A stretch of 36,701 bases of DNA from Rhodoplanes serenus. Its GTDB lineage: Bacteria; Pseudomonadota; Alphaproteobacteria; Rhizobiales; Xanthobacteraceae. A model generated the notes under the pieces. The model had not been told where the DNA came from. It saw only the letters and a list, made by a program, of their open reading frames with translations, and did not search any database. The DNA lies in the NCBI GenBank assembly GCA_945893145.1, contig CAMDDZ010000055.1, forward strand, positions 1-36,701. The letters are read 5' to 3'. Positions 26,174 through 33,824 of this stretch are shown one piece after another (positions within the stretch are counted from its first letter, which is position 1; each line of letters starts with the position of its first letter). The position numbers were made by a program, and so were the translations under genes.

Positions 26174-26926
26174 TCAAAACTCCCGCAGCAATCTCCCATA
26201 AGCCGCGATCGGATCGCCGACGCCGGCGATGCGCAGGCCGTCCCAGATCGCAGCCTGCGATGCGGTCACGACATTGACGCCGAACTCGCGCTCCAGCGGT
26301 TCGATTGCCTCGATGGTCGGCCAGTGCGGCGAGGGGAACAGGATCGCGTCGGCGTCGCGGTGTGTGCGAAGGAGTTGCCGCCCCATCTCCAGCGCGGCGT
26401 CGCGTGGCACTCTGCCGAAGTTCGGCAGTGTCGCGCCCCAGCCGGCCACGGCCAGCACCTCGCAGCCGAATTTCTTGGCGTAGCCCGACTGCCGCGCGCT
26501 CTGGCTGTCGTCATAGCCGTGCGCGATCACGACCTTGCGGCAGCTGAGCGTCCTGATCGCCTTTTCCTGAGCGGAAGCGCTGGTCGAGACCGGCACCTTC
26601 AGCTCGGCCTCGAGCTCCGCGACAATTGTCCGCGTGTCCTGTTCGCCGCGCGACAAATTGATCGGCACGCCGCCGAACACGACCGCATCGACGCCCGCTT
26701 CCACCATGGCGTGCGCAGCCTTCATGCTCATGGCGTAGGACTGGTCGATCTCGGCCTTGTTGAGCTCACTGACCGCGAGCGTAGTGATGACGAGTGTCAC
26801 GCCGGCCGGCGCCACCTTGTAGAACTCGTAGGGGAATATCTCGGCGGTCAGCGGCGGCGACGTGTAGCCGATGCGCGCACGATGACCGAGCATCCGGGCT
26901 CGCGGGAACTTGGCTTGGTCCATCAT
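26174..26926 (-). CDS. Maleate isomerase / Asp-Glu racemase superfamily protein, lacking the usual cysteines
   Basis: About 250 residues with the two-domain fold of the Asp/Glu racemase, maleate isomerase and arylmalonate decarboxylase group: GHRARIGYTSPPLTAEIFPY at the start, AGVDAVVFGGVPINLSRGEQ and TSASAQEKAIRTL in the middle, and ADAILFPSPHWPTIEAIEPL near the end. In most relatives the first loop and the CPxWPT-type loop hold catalytic cysteines; here they read GGVP and SPHWPT with no Cys. The reaction is therefore uncertain. It is convergent with the monooxygenase gene (2 bp apart) and divergent from the Rieske oxygenase gene. ATG at 26926 or 26923. Confidence 0.8.
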   Translation of the reverse strand: MMDQAKFPRARMLGHRARIGYTSPPLTAEIFPYEFYKVAPAGVTLVITTLAVSELNKAEIDQSYAMSMKAAHAMVEAGVDAVVFGGVPINLSRGEQDTRTIVAELEAELKVPVSTSASAQEKAIRTLSCRKVVIAHGYDDSQSARQSGYAKKFGCEVLAVAGWGATLPNFGRVPRDAALEMGRQLLRTHRDADAILFPSPHWPTIEAIEPLEREFGVNVVTASQAAIWDGLRIAGVGDPIAAYGRLLREF

Positions 26927-27044
26927 CGGCGCTCGCTTTTCGCCCCGGAAACGGCCATTTGCGGCGCAGTTCGCCGGGGCGTATCGTCCGGACAAATCAT
27001 AGCGTTTGGCAGCGCGATGTGCTGAACGTTCTGGAGCAACCCCG

Positions 27045-28322
27045 ATGACGACGCGCGAGCAAAACGACTTCCTGACGCAGACCGGACCGGGCACGCCGAT
27101 GGGCAACCTGTTCCGTCTCTATTGGATTCCGGCAATGACGTCCGAAGAGGTGCCGGAGCCGGACTGTCCGCCGGTGCGCATCAAGCTGCTGTCGGAGCGG
27201 CTGCTCGCGTTCCGCGACACGCAAGGCAAGGTCGGCGTGATCGATGAATTCTGCGCGCACCGGGGCATCTCGCTGTGGTTCGGCCGCAACGAGGACAACG
27301 GCCTGCGCTGCCCCTATCACGGCTGGAAGTATGACGTGACTGGCCAATGCGTCGATGTGCCGTCGGAGCCGGAGGCGTCAGGCTTCTGCAAGAAGATCAA
27401 GCTGAAGTCCTATCCGAGCGTCGAGCTCGGCGGTGTCATCTGGGTCTATATGGGCCCGCCGGAATTGAAGCCGCCGCTGCCGGCGTTCGAATGGTGCACG
27501 GTACCGGCGGCGCATCGCTTCTCGACCAAGCGCACGCAGGAGTGCAACTATCTGCAAGCGATCGAGGGCGGCATCGATTCCAGCCACGTCTCGTTCCTGC
27601 ATCGCCACGAGCTGCGCCACGATCCGCTGCACACCGGCCGCGGCGCCGAGCTGACGGCCGGCACTGAAGTGCGCTTCGAAGTGGTCGAGACCGAAGGCGG
27701 CATGATTATCGGCGTGCGCCGTCCAGCGGAGCCGGGGCACCTCTACTGGCGCATCACCCAATGGGTGGTGCCGTTCCACACCATGATCCCGCCCTACGGC
27801 AACAACGCACTCAACGGCCATGCCTGGGTGCCGATCGACGACGAGAATTGCTACACGTGGTGTTTCACGCACCATCCAACGCGCGCGCTCACCGACCATG
27901 AACTCGAGGTGATGCGCAACGGCGGCGGCATCCACGTCAAGCTCATCCCGGGCAGCTTCCGCCCCGTGGTGAACATGGACAACGATTACATGATCGACCG
28001 CGTGGCGCAGAAGCACCACAAGTCCTACAGCGGCGTGAAGGGCATCGCGATGCAGGACGCCGCGATCCAGGAAAGCATGGGGCCGATCCAGGACCGCTCG
28101 AAGGAAAACTTGGTTTCGACCGACAACGCGATCATCATGGCGCGGCACCGTTTGCGGAAACTCGCGGTGGCGGCGCAGCAGGGCAAGGTGCCGGACGGCA
28201 TCGATCCGGCGACGCACCGCGTGCGCTCTGCCTCGCTGGTGCTGCCGGAGAGTGCGAGCTTCTACGAAGGCGCCAAGGACGCGCTGCACGCCAAGGACGG
28301 CGTGGCGCACACGTCGATCTGA
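27045..28322 (+). CDS. Rieske non-heme iron oxygenase, large subunit (phthalate dioxygenase type)
   Basis: A 425-residue oxygenase. The Rieske cluster ligands are C70, H72, C89 and H92 (CAHRGISLWF then CPYHGWKYD). The catalytic iron motif lies in GGIDSSHVSFLHRHE. Length and sequence style match phthalate 4,5-dioxygenase, vanillate demethylase and related homotrimeric oxygenases that hydroxylate or demethylate aromatic rings. They need a reductase; none is here, but a Rieske ferredoxin gene lies 3.2 kb away on the other strand. ATG at 27045 has GGAG about 9 bp upstream. Confidence 0.95.
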   Translation: MTTREQNDFLTQTGPGTPMGNLFRLYWIPAMTSEEVPEPDCPPVRIKLLSERLLAFRDTQGKVGVIDEFCAHRGISLWFGRNEDNGLRCPYHGWKYDVTGQCVDVPSEPEASGFCKKIKLKSYPSVELGGVIWVYMGPPELKPPLPAFEWCTVPAAHRFSTKRTQECNYLQAIEGGIDSSHVSFLHRHELRHDPLHTGRGAELTAGTEVRFEVVETEGGMIIGVRRPAEPGHLYWRITQWVVPFHTMIPPYGNNALNGHAWVPIDDENCYTWCFTHHPTRALTDHELEVMRNGGGIHVKLIPGSFRPVVNMDNDYMIDRVAQKHHKSYSGVKGIAMQDAAIQESMGPIQDRSKENLVSTDNAIIMARHRLRKLAVAAQQGKVPDGIDPATHRVRSASLVLPESASFYEGAKDALHAKDGVAHTSI

Positions 28323-28360
28323 CCGGCGAGGCGGCTAGCGGGAAGTCGGATTGGGTGTTT

Positions 28361-28390
28361 GGTTCGCCCCCGCGAAAACGGGGACGAACC
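28361..28390. terminator. Hairpin between convergent genes
   Basis: GGTTCG-C-CCCCG (28361-28372) pairs with CGGGG-A-CGAACC (28379-28390), one mismatch, loop CGAAAA. It lies between two converging genes and could act as a terminator or mRNA end in both directions, though no T tract follows. The CCCCGCGAAAACGGGG core resembles short repeats scattered in Bradyrhizobium relatives. Confidence 0.5.
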
Positions 28391-28440
28391 AGAGAAGCGC
28401 TCCAAAAGAAACGCTCCAAGTCGACTCGAACGGAGCGGGC

Positions 28441-28890
28441 TTAGCGGGCCGCCCTGACCAAGGCGATCCATGGGTCGCGAAGCTGGCGCCATTCCTTGGC
28501 CACTGCACTCCACAGCGTGTTTTCTTCCAGTTCAAGCAGACCGCGCCCGACGGCCGCGGGGCTCCGAGCTGCCTGCATGTCGGCCACCCAGCCGTCACGC
28601 CGGTTGCGCCAGGCCGGCTCCACCGAGTCCCAGCCCATCGCCTCTTCGAGCGCGAGGACCTGCCGCGCCAATTGAGCCGGCGTCTCCGCCGAACGGACGG
28701 TCGAAATCCAGCCGTTGCGCTTTCCGCGCCAATCGCCCGAGACCGATTCCCAGGTGACGTTCTCTTCAAATGACAGGATCGCCCGCGCCAGTTGCGACAC
28801 GGAATCCTGGGCGTGTGCGTCGCGACCACCGATAGTGGCCGTCACAAGTATTAATGCTGCCGAAAAGACAGCCAGTATCCAACGTGTCAT
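28441..28890 (-). CDS. Secreted protein with three 40-residue tryptophan repeats, unknown function
   Basis: A 149-residue protein. A signal peptide (MTRWILAVFSAALILVTATI, cleavage near AHA|Q, residue 27-28) is followed by three repeats at about 33-70, 73-110 and 113-149. Each has LAR/VGR, a Glu pair (42-43, 82-83, 122-123) and three Trp seven residues apart: 47/54/61, 87/94/101, 127/134/141. The period is exactly 40. The pattern predicts helical hairpins with a Trp face. No cysteine or membrane anchor follows, so it is probably periplasmic. GGGGAC precedes the ATG. It is the last gene of the minus-strand group with the ModA-like gene 71 bp upstream. I do not recognise the family. Confidence 0.85.
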   Translation of the reverse strand: MTRWILAVFSAALILVTATIGGRDAHAQDSVSQLARAILSFEENVTWESVSGDWRGKRNGWISTVRSAETPAQLARQVLALEEAMGWDSVEPAWRNRRDGWVADMQAARSPAAVGRGLLELEENTLWSAVAKEWRQLRDPWIALVRAAR

Positions 28891-28961
28891 CGCCGTCGTC
28901 CCCTTGTGCGTTGTATCAACTCTCGCATGCTGTTCGCCAACCAGGGCCGATATATGACGGC

Positions 28962-29723
28962 TCAGGCCGGGTCGAGGCCGATCTTCTTCAAAAGCGGTCC
29001 GGCATTCGGCGCGGTGAGAAACTTCACCAGCGCTTCCGCCGCAGGCCATTGCTGGGCGCTCGTCGGCCGCGCCATCGAATAGACAATGACGGTTTGCAAC
29101 TCGGCCGGCAGCGGTCCGATGTAGTTGATGCCCGCGATCGGCAGCAGTTCGCCGATCTGCTGCACGCCGATTTCGGCCTGCCCCTTGGCGACCAGCGTGC
29201 CGACGCGCACGCCAAGGTCCGGCACCACAGCCTTGGCTTTCACGACGTCGGCGATACCGAGACGTGCAAGCGTACTCATCAGGTGCACGCCGCTCGGGCC
29301 TCGGCTGATGCCGACTGATTTGGCTGCCAGCATGGTGGCCTTGAACGCCGCTGGCGTACTGATGTCCGGCTTCGGCGCACCCGACCGCACTGCAACGCCC
29401 ACGCGCGAATGAACGAAATCGACGCGGGTGTGAGGGACGAGCTTCCCGTCCTTCACCAGGATCTCGATGTTGTCGGGCGTCGTCATGACCAGATCGGCCG
29501 GCGCGCCTTCCTTGACTCTGACGACGAGCGAGGCGGCCGGATAGAGAGACATGACGACCTTGTGGCCAGTTGCCTTCTCGAACAGCGGGACAAGCTCGTC
29601 GAGCGCCTCGCGCATCGCGGTCGAGCCGAGCAACTGGATGTCGGTAGCGCTCACCGCTGTGCTCATCATGATGCCGGTCAGCGCGCAAAACAGCGTGGCT
29701 GCGATCGTGGTTCGGCGCGTCAT
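28962..29723 (-). CDS. ModA-like periplasmic substrate-binding protein
   Basis: A 253-residue type II binding protein with a signal peptide cleaved near VSA|TD (residue 26). The mature start IQLLGSTAMREALDELVPLF and ADLVMTTPDNIEILVKDGKL resemble molybdate-binding ModA, but typical ModA proteins have Ser/Ala-rich oxyanion loops that are only partly kept here (GSTAM, AASL). The later string GVQQIGELLPIAGINYIGPL is typical of a ModA-like group with no known ligand that often lies beside catabolic genes. No permease or ATPase is adjacent. GGGAG precedes the ATG. Confidence 0.85.
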   Translation of the reverse strand: MTRRTTIAATLFCALTGIMMSTAVSATDIQLLGSTAMREALDELVPLFEKATGHKVVMSLYPAASLVVRVKEGAPADLVMTTPDNIEILVKDGKLVPHTRVDFVHSRVGVAVRSGAPKPDISTPAAFKATMLAAKSVGISRGPSGVHLMSTLARLGIADVVKAKAVVPDLGVRVGTLVAKGQAEIGVQQIGELLPIAGINYIGPLPAELQTVIVYSMARPTSAQQWPAAEALVKFLTAPNAGPLLKKIGLDPA

Positions 29724-29749
29724 GGCGATCTCCCGTTGTCCGGGGCCAT

Positions 29750-29755
29750 AGCCTA
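29750..29755 (-). promoter_or_regulatory. -10 region upstream of the ModA-like gene
   Basis: On the minus strand TTCGGCTAGGCTATGG carries TAGGCT 27 bp before the start at 29723. The GGCTAGGCT string is shared with the promoter candidates at 8183 and 8861. No good -35 box is seen at 16-18 bp, where the terminator stem lies. Confidence 0.4.
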
Positions 29756-29766
29756 GCCGAAAAGCA

Positions 29767-29793
29767 ATCGGGGCGGCACAGGGCCGCCCCGAT
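29767..29793 (-). terminator. Intrinsic terminator after the amidohydrolase gene
   Basis: A perfect 11-bp stem, ATCGGGGCGGC paired with GCCGCCCCGAT, with a 5-base loop; on the minus strand it is followed by TGCTTTTC. It ends transcripts from the gene at 29815 and separates it from the ModA-like gene, which has its own -10 box just beyond. The other strand also has AAAAAT after CAA, so it could work in both directions. Confidence 0.7.
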
Positions 29794-29814
29794 CAAAAAT
29801 CCGGTGCGGTGAAA

Positions 29815-31065
29815 TCAGGCCACAGCCGTGAGATTGCCGAACTTCTTCAGGTTCTCTTTCTGCTTCTCGTTGCGCGGCGGCAGCTTGAACAGCCGCGCCG
29901 CGGTGCCGCCGAGGATGTTGTGCTTGGCCTTCTCCGACAGGAACGGCAGATCGGAGATGGTCGACGGCAGATCGAAGTCCCAGTGCGGATAGTCGGAGGA
30001 GTACATCAACTGCGTCTCCGCGTTCATCATGCGGAAGGTGCACTCCAGCGCGCCCATGTCCTGGATCTCCATCGGCTGCGACGAGTAGTACATGTCGCGC
30101 ATGTAGTCCGACGGCTTCTTCTTGAGCAGCGGCGCTTCCGACGGCCGCAGCATGTACTCGTGGTCGAGCTTCTGCATCAGGAACGGCACCCAGGCGAGGC
30201 CGGATTCGATCCAGATCACCGGCAGCTTGGGGAAGCGCTCGCCCATGCCGTTGATGACCCAGTTCGACAGGTTAACGATGTTGTACCAGGCGAAGCCGAG
30301 CGCGTGCGCCACCAGGAAGCGGTTGCAGCTCTTGAAGATCGGCTCGCCCCAGTTCGGGCCGGAGTGGAACGACAACACCAGGCCGCGCTCCTCGATGGCG
30401 CGATACACCTTCATGTAGCGGTTGTCGTTGACCGCGAGGTTGTTTCGCACGGTGGTAACCATGAAGCCGCCGACGCCCTTGCGGTCGCCGAACGCTTCGA
30501 CTTGGCGCAGGCACGCGTCTGGATCGGAGAACGGCAGCGTCAGCATCGTGAAGAAGCGGCCCGATTCCGGCAGCACCTTCTCGGTGAGCCAGCGGTTGTA
30601 GGCCCAGCACAGCTCGACCTCCATCTCGGTTTGTGGATGCAGGCCGATGGAGAGCATGCCTGTCGGAAATAAGCACGAGTAGTCGACGCTCATCGCGTCC
30701 ATCCAGCGGTGGCCAAGCTCGACGTCGCGCATGTGGCCTTTGTCTTCGGTCTTCTCACCGCCACGCATCGGGTAGCGGGTCACGCGGCCGCCCATGTCCT
30801 GATAGCCGATGGTCTGCGGCGTAAAGGTACCGCGGCTCCGCGTGCTGGTGCGGGTCGACTGCGAAAGCTGCTTGAACACCTCATTTTCCATGAACGGCAG
30901 GATGTCGCCGAAGTGTTCGTTCTCGTAGTGATGCGCGTCGACGTCGACGATCATCATGTCGTCGAGCTTGCGCTGCACCGCCTGCTTGCGGGCGTGCGCG
31001 AGCAGGCGGCTGGTGTTGAGTTCTTCGACCGTTACGCGGCGGCCGCGATCAGCAATGAGGTCCAT
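29815..31065 (-). CDS. Amidohydrolase-2 family metal-dependent hydrolase/decarboxylase
   Basis: A 416-residue TIM-barrel protein of the amidohydrolase-2 group. The first metal motif reads DVDAHHYE, with D43 and H45 in the DxH form common in this subgroup. Later candidate ligands lie in LSFHSGPNWG and YSSDYPHWDFD. It is longer than ACMSD-type enzymes because of an N-terminal helix of about 35 residues (VEELNTSRLLAHARKQAVQR). Proteins of this kind often accompany Rieske oxygenase genes. AGGAGA precedes the ATG. It is the third gene of a unit that begins with the Rieske ferredoxin. Confidence 0.92.
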   Translation of the reverse strand: MDLIADRGRRVTVEELNTSRLLAHARKQAVQRKLDDMMIVDVDAHHYENEHFGDILPFMENEVFKQLSQSTRTSTRSRGTFTPQTIGYQDMGGRVTRYPMRGGEKTEDKGHMRDVELGHRWMDAMSVDYSCLFPTGMLSIGLHPQTEMEVELCWAYNRWLTEKVLPESGRFFTMLTLPFSDPDACLRQVEAFGDRKGVGGFMVTTVRNNLAVNDNRYMKVYRAIEERGLVLSFHSGPNWGEPIFKSCNRFLVAHALGFAWYNIVNLSNWVINGMGERFPKLPVIWIESGLAWVPFLMQKLDHEYMLRPSEAPLLKKKPSDYMRDMYYSSQPMEIQDMGALECTFRMMNAETQLMYSSDYPHWDFDLPSTISDLPFLSEKAKHNILGGTAARLFKLPPRNEKQKENLKKFGNLTAVA

Positions 31066-31107
31066 GGCGTTTCTCCTGAAACTTCCAATTTTTACAGCAG
31101 AGCGTGT

Positions 31108-31494
31108 TCAGCGTCCTGTCCAGCTCTGCCACATTCCGAGTTCGAAGACTGCGAGATTGGCGGCGCGCAACAGCCCGCTCGCCGTAACCATGACGCCGGT
31201 CGGGCTGACCACCTGGCCCTCCACGATCGGCGTGTACTTGGCGCCGTTCTCGACCTGCGCCGCATAGACACGGCATAGCGTGCCCATCAGTGTCTGCATC
31301 GCCTGTTCGGAGATGGCGTCATCGCTCTTCTTGAATGCCTTCTCGATCTCGTCGGCGAGCTTGATCGCTTCGGCCGACAATCCCGTCTGCGGCGTCTTGA
31401 TCTTCGGCGCCACGGTTCTGGTTGCGGCCTCTTTCAGCTTGGTCATCGCGGCGGGGCGGCGCGCCGTCTTGGCGGCGGCCTTAGGCGACGACAT
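31108..31494 (-). CDS. Conserved small protein of unknown function in the ferredoxin-amidohydrolase operon
   Basis: A 128-residue soluble protein. The first 40 residues are Lys/Ala/Pro-rich and likely disordered; the rest is a helical domain with GLSAEAIKLADEIEKAFKKS, QAMQTLMGTLCRVYAAQVEN and a C-terminal segment RAANLAVFELGMWQSWTG. It overlaps the ferredoxin gene by 14 bp and is followed by the amidohydrolase after 42 bp, so the three are almost surely co-transcribed. It may be a subunit or chaperone of the oxygenase/ferredoxin system; that is only inferred from position. Confidence 0.8.
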   Translation of the reverse strand: MSSPKAAAKTARRPAAMTKLKEAATRTVAPKIKTPQTGLSAEAIKLADEIEKAFKKSDDAISEQAMQTLMGTLCRVYAAQVENGAKYTPIVEGQVVSPTGVMVTASGLLRAANLAVFELGMWQSWTGR

Positions 31495-31846
31495 AAACTT
31501 CGTCCCCTTTTTGTACGACCTGAAACTTCTTCAGCTTCATCTTCCGGTCGGAGATGCACTCGCCGGTCTTCATGTCGTATTCCATGCCGTGCCACGGGCA
31601 GACGAAATTCATGTCGGTCTCGGAGAACGACAGGCCCATCGAGGTCTTGTCCGGGCGAAGCTTCTCCTCGACGCGGGCGATCGTCAGGCCTTCGCAGGCC
31701 GGGCCGCCTTGGTGGAGGCAGAAGTTGCTGTAGGCGTAGTACTGGCCGCCGTGCCGGAACACGCCAATCTCGTTGTCGCCGACGAATACGATGCGGCGGT
31801 CGCCGTCCTGCATCTCGGTGGCTTTTGCGACAAACTTCTCGGCCAT
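31481..31846 (-). CDS. Rieske-type [2Fe-2S] ferredoxin
   Basis: A 121-residue single-domain Rieske protein. Ligands are C43 and H45 (FCLHQGGPACEG) and C83 and H86 (CPWHGMEYD). The 37 residues between the two ligand pairs are more than the usual 16-20, with an insert around 55-78 (VEEKLRPDKTSMGLSFSETD), a feature of ferredoxins associated with some aromatic oxygenase systems. It probably passes electrons to the oxygenase encoded at 27045. It is the first gene of the minus-strand unit. Confidence 0.93.
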   Translation of the reverse strand: MAEKFVAKATEMQDGDRRIVFVGDNEIGVFRHGGQYYAYSNFCLHQGGPACEGLTIARVEEKLRPDKTSMGLSFSETDMNFVCPWHGMEYDMKTGECISDRKMKLKKFQVVQKGDEVYVVA

Positions 31847-31925
31847 CTGGCGCGCCCTTCCTACACTCTGTCTACACCCGGCGGGCCGCTTCCCATGCGG
31901 GTTTTCCGCGTGAATTTGCCCGCTC

Positions 31926-31945
31926 CTGGTTGCGAAAGCAACCAG
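31926..31945. other. GNRA-loop hairpin in divergent intergenic region
   Basis: CTGGTTGC-GAAA-GCAACCAG, a perfect 8-bp stem with a GAAA tetraloop, in the 268 bp between the divergent ferredoxin and VOC genes. It may be a leader-RNA element or a protein site; no family is recognised. Confidence 0.4.
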
Positions 31946-31998
31946 CGTTGCGGCGCGGCCAGGAATGCTAGAAGCGCTGCGGCAGGCTCAAGTGAGCA

Positions 31999-32014
31999 GG
32001 GCGTGGAAACGCCC
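31999..32014. other. Second GNRA-loop hairpin in the same intergenic region
   Basis: GGGCGT-GGAA-ACGCCC, a perfect 6-bp stem with a GGAA tetraloop, 53 bp after the previous hairpin and 100 bp before the VOC gene start. Both lie upstream of the TATAAG box, so if transcribed they come from a promoter further upstream. Confidence 0.35.
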
Positions 32015-32079
32015 AACGCTGGAAGGGCTTGGCATATGAGGCTTGCGCCGCAAGGCTGAGCGGCGCGCCCGCCGGATGC

Positions 32080-32085
32080 TATAAG
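32080..32085 (+). promoter_or_regulatory. -10 box of the VOC-aldolase operon
   Basis: TATAAG preceded by GC, 30 bp before the ATG at 32115. A partial -35 match, CTGAGC at 32056-32061, gives an 18-bp spacer. It would drive the VOC and RraA-like genes together. Confidence 0.45.
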
Positions 32086-32114
32086 GGGCGTCCGGCCGCT
32101 TTAGGAGTTCCGCC

Positions 32115-33056
32115 ATGACGAACGCCAGAATCAACGGTTTGCGCAGCGTCGAGCTGGGGGTGCATGACCTCAAAGTGTCGGCAGAGTTCTATCGCAAGGT
32201 CTGGGCGCTCGATGAGGTGGCGGCCGAGGGCGATACCATCCACCTGCGCGGGACGGGCCGCGATCACCACGTCGTCACGCTGCGTGAGCGGCCGCGCGCT
32301 GCGCTGCTCGGCGTTCATTTCTCGGCACCGGATCGTGCCACCGTCGATGCGTTGCACGCCAAGGCCAAGGCGCTCGGCGCCAAGGTCGCGAGCGCGCCTG
32401 CGATGCTCGAATCGAGCTCTGGTGGAGGCTACGGTTTCCGGCTGAGCACGCCGGAAGGTCATCCCATTTGCATTTCGGCCGATGTGACCGCGCATGCGAG
32501 CGCGATAGACGACCGCTCGCGGCCGACCAAGCTTACGCATGTGGTGCTCAACAGCGCCGACGTTCCGGCTCAGACCGAGTTCTTCCTCGACGTGCTCGGC
32601 TTCAAGTGGAGCGACTCGACCGTGATGATGGATTTCGTGCGCTGCTGCTCGGACCATCACAGCGTGGCGTTCGCACGCGGCAATGGGCCGTCGCTCAACC
32701 ACATGGCTTACGAGATGCCGAATGTGGACGGGCTGATGCGCGGCGCCGGCCGGCTGCGCAAGAGCGGCTACGAGATCATGTGGGGCGTCGGCCGCCACGG
32801 TCCCGGCAACAACATCTTCTCCTATTTCGTCGAGCCGAACGGCTTCGTCGCCGAATACACCACCGAGGTCGATCAGGTGGACGACACTTACGTTCCGCAT
32901 GAAGCCAAGTGGTGGCAGGAGCAGAACCTGTTTCCGTGCCGCTGGAACATGGCCGGCGTGCCGTCCGAATTGGCCCGCAAGGCGATGGGCGGCGAGCTGG
33001 TCGAGGAAGAGAACGTGCGCTGTGAGCAGATTATGGCGCGGGCGCTGAGCCGCTGA
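32115..33056 (+). CDS. VOC-family extradiol dioxygenase-like protein
   Basis: A 313-residue protein with two vicinal-oxygen-chelate domains at about 8-125 and 138-260. Only the second keeps a metal triad: H142 (KLTHVVLN), H196 (LNHMAYE) and E247 (AEYTTE), the 2-His-1-Glu set of type I extradiol dioxygenases, which split catechol-like rings next to the hydroxyls. The size and layout match catechol 2,3-dioxygenase-like enzymes. TAGGAG lies 8 bp before the ATG. It is followed after 29 bp by an aldolase gene that fits a later step of meta-cleavage. Confidence 0.92.
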   Translation: MTNARINGLRSVELGVHDLKVSAEFYRKVWALDEVAAEGDTIHLRGTGRDHHVVTLRERPRAALLGVHFSAPDRATVDALHAKAKALGAKVASAPAMLESSSGGGYGFRLSTPEGHPICISADVTAHASAIDDRSRPTKLTHVVLNSADVPAQTEFFLDVLGFKWSDSTVMMDFVRCCSDHHSVAFARGNGPSLNHMAYEMPNVDGLMRGAGRLRKSGYEIMWGVGRHGPGNNIFSYFVEPNGFVAEYTTEVDQVDDTYVPHEAKWWQEQNLFPCRWNMAGVPSELARKAMGGELVEEENVRCEQIMARALSR

Positions 33057-33085
33057 TCGAAACACCCTCTGAACAAAGCATCATC

Positions 33086-33820
33086 ATGACCGAATTGAAC
33101 GGTAAGAAGCTCACTGGCCGGATTGCGGCCGATCGTATCCGGATGACCTCGACGCCAAAGCCGCCGGCCGGCGCAGTCGAGCGTTTCATTGCGCTCGGCG
33201 AATGCACCAGCCTCGTCTCCGACGTGATGGACGAGCTCGGCATCCCGGAAGGCGCGATCGGCGCCTCGACGCTCAAGCCGACCTTGCCCGGCAAGCTGGT
33301 GGTTGGCCCGGCGCTGACCGTGCGCAACATCCCGCAGCGTTCCGACCCGCTTAACGTCAAACAGCACACCAACCGCATGGCGGAGTTCGAGGCGCACAAC
33401 CTCGCCGAAGATGGCGACGTGCTGGTGGTCTCTGGTGTCCCCGGCATGTCCAACATGGGCGGTATCTCGTCGTTCACCGGCCAGAGCCATGGCGAACGCG
33501 GCGCCATCGTGATGGGCGGCGTGCGCGACGTGCGCCATTCGCGCTCGATCGGCTATCCGGTCTGGGCGAGCGAGATCACGCCGGTCACCGGCAAGTGGCG
33601 GCTCGAAACCGTCGAGATCAACGGCGAGATTCAGATAGGCGACGTGCGGGTCAATCCGGGCGACTTGGTGGTCGCCGACGACACCGGCGTGGTGTTCGTC
33701 CCGCGCGACAGAATCATGGCGGTGCTGGAACTGTGCGAGAAAAAGAAGAAGTCGGAGGACACTCGGATCGACGCCATTTCGCGCGGCGTGCCGGTGCCCG
33801 AGTTCTACGGCAAAGGGTAG
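33086..33820 (+). CDS. RraA-family aldolase (HMG/CHA aldolase-like)
   Basis: A 244-residue protein of the RraA fold. GGVRDVRHS near 144-152 carries the Arg-Asp pair (R147, D148) that in HMG/CHA aldolases binds substrate and, through water, the metal. The core is preceded by SLVSDVMDELGIPEG and LVVGPALTVRN. Family aldolases cleave 4-carboxy-4-hydroxy-2-oxoadipate to pyruvate and oxaloacetate, the last step of protocatechuate 4,5- and gallate cleavage. True RraA RNase E inhibitors are shorter and lack a pathway context, so the aldolase role is favoured. It converges with the receptor gene at 33825. Confidence 0.9.
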   Translation: MTELNGKKLTGRIAADRIRMTSTPKPPAGAVERFIALGECTSLVSDVMDELGIPEGAIGASTLKPTLPGKLVVGPALTVRNIPQRSDPLNVKQHTNRMAEFEAHNLAEDGDVLVVSGVPGMSNMGGISSFTGQSHGERGAIVMGGVRDVRHSRSIGYPVWASEITPVTGKWRLETVEINGEIQIGDVRVNPGDLVVADDTGVVFVPRDRIMAVLELCEKKKKSEDTRIDAISRGVPVPEFYGKG

Positions 33821-33824
33821 CCGA

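Noticed and set aside
24792..26177. A long open frame on the minus strand across the monooxygenase gene
   Set aside because: Its translation is Arg/His/Leu-rich and without family sequence, and the plus-strand frame is a clear LLM monooxygenase. High GC makes such antisense frames common here (also at 16431-17804 and 27378-28310).
28891..29796. Possible N-terminal extension of the Trp-repeat protein into a 451-residue product
   Set aside because: The extension runs through the ModA-like gene in another frame and is Arg-rich nonsense; the ATG at 28890 has a ribosome site and starts a clean signal peptide.
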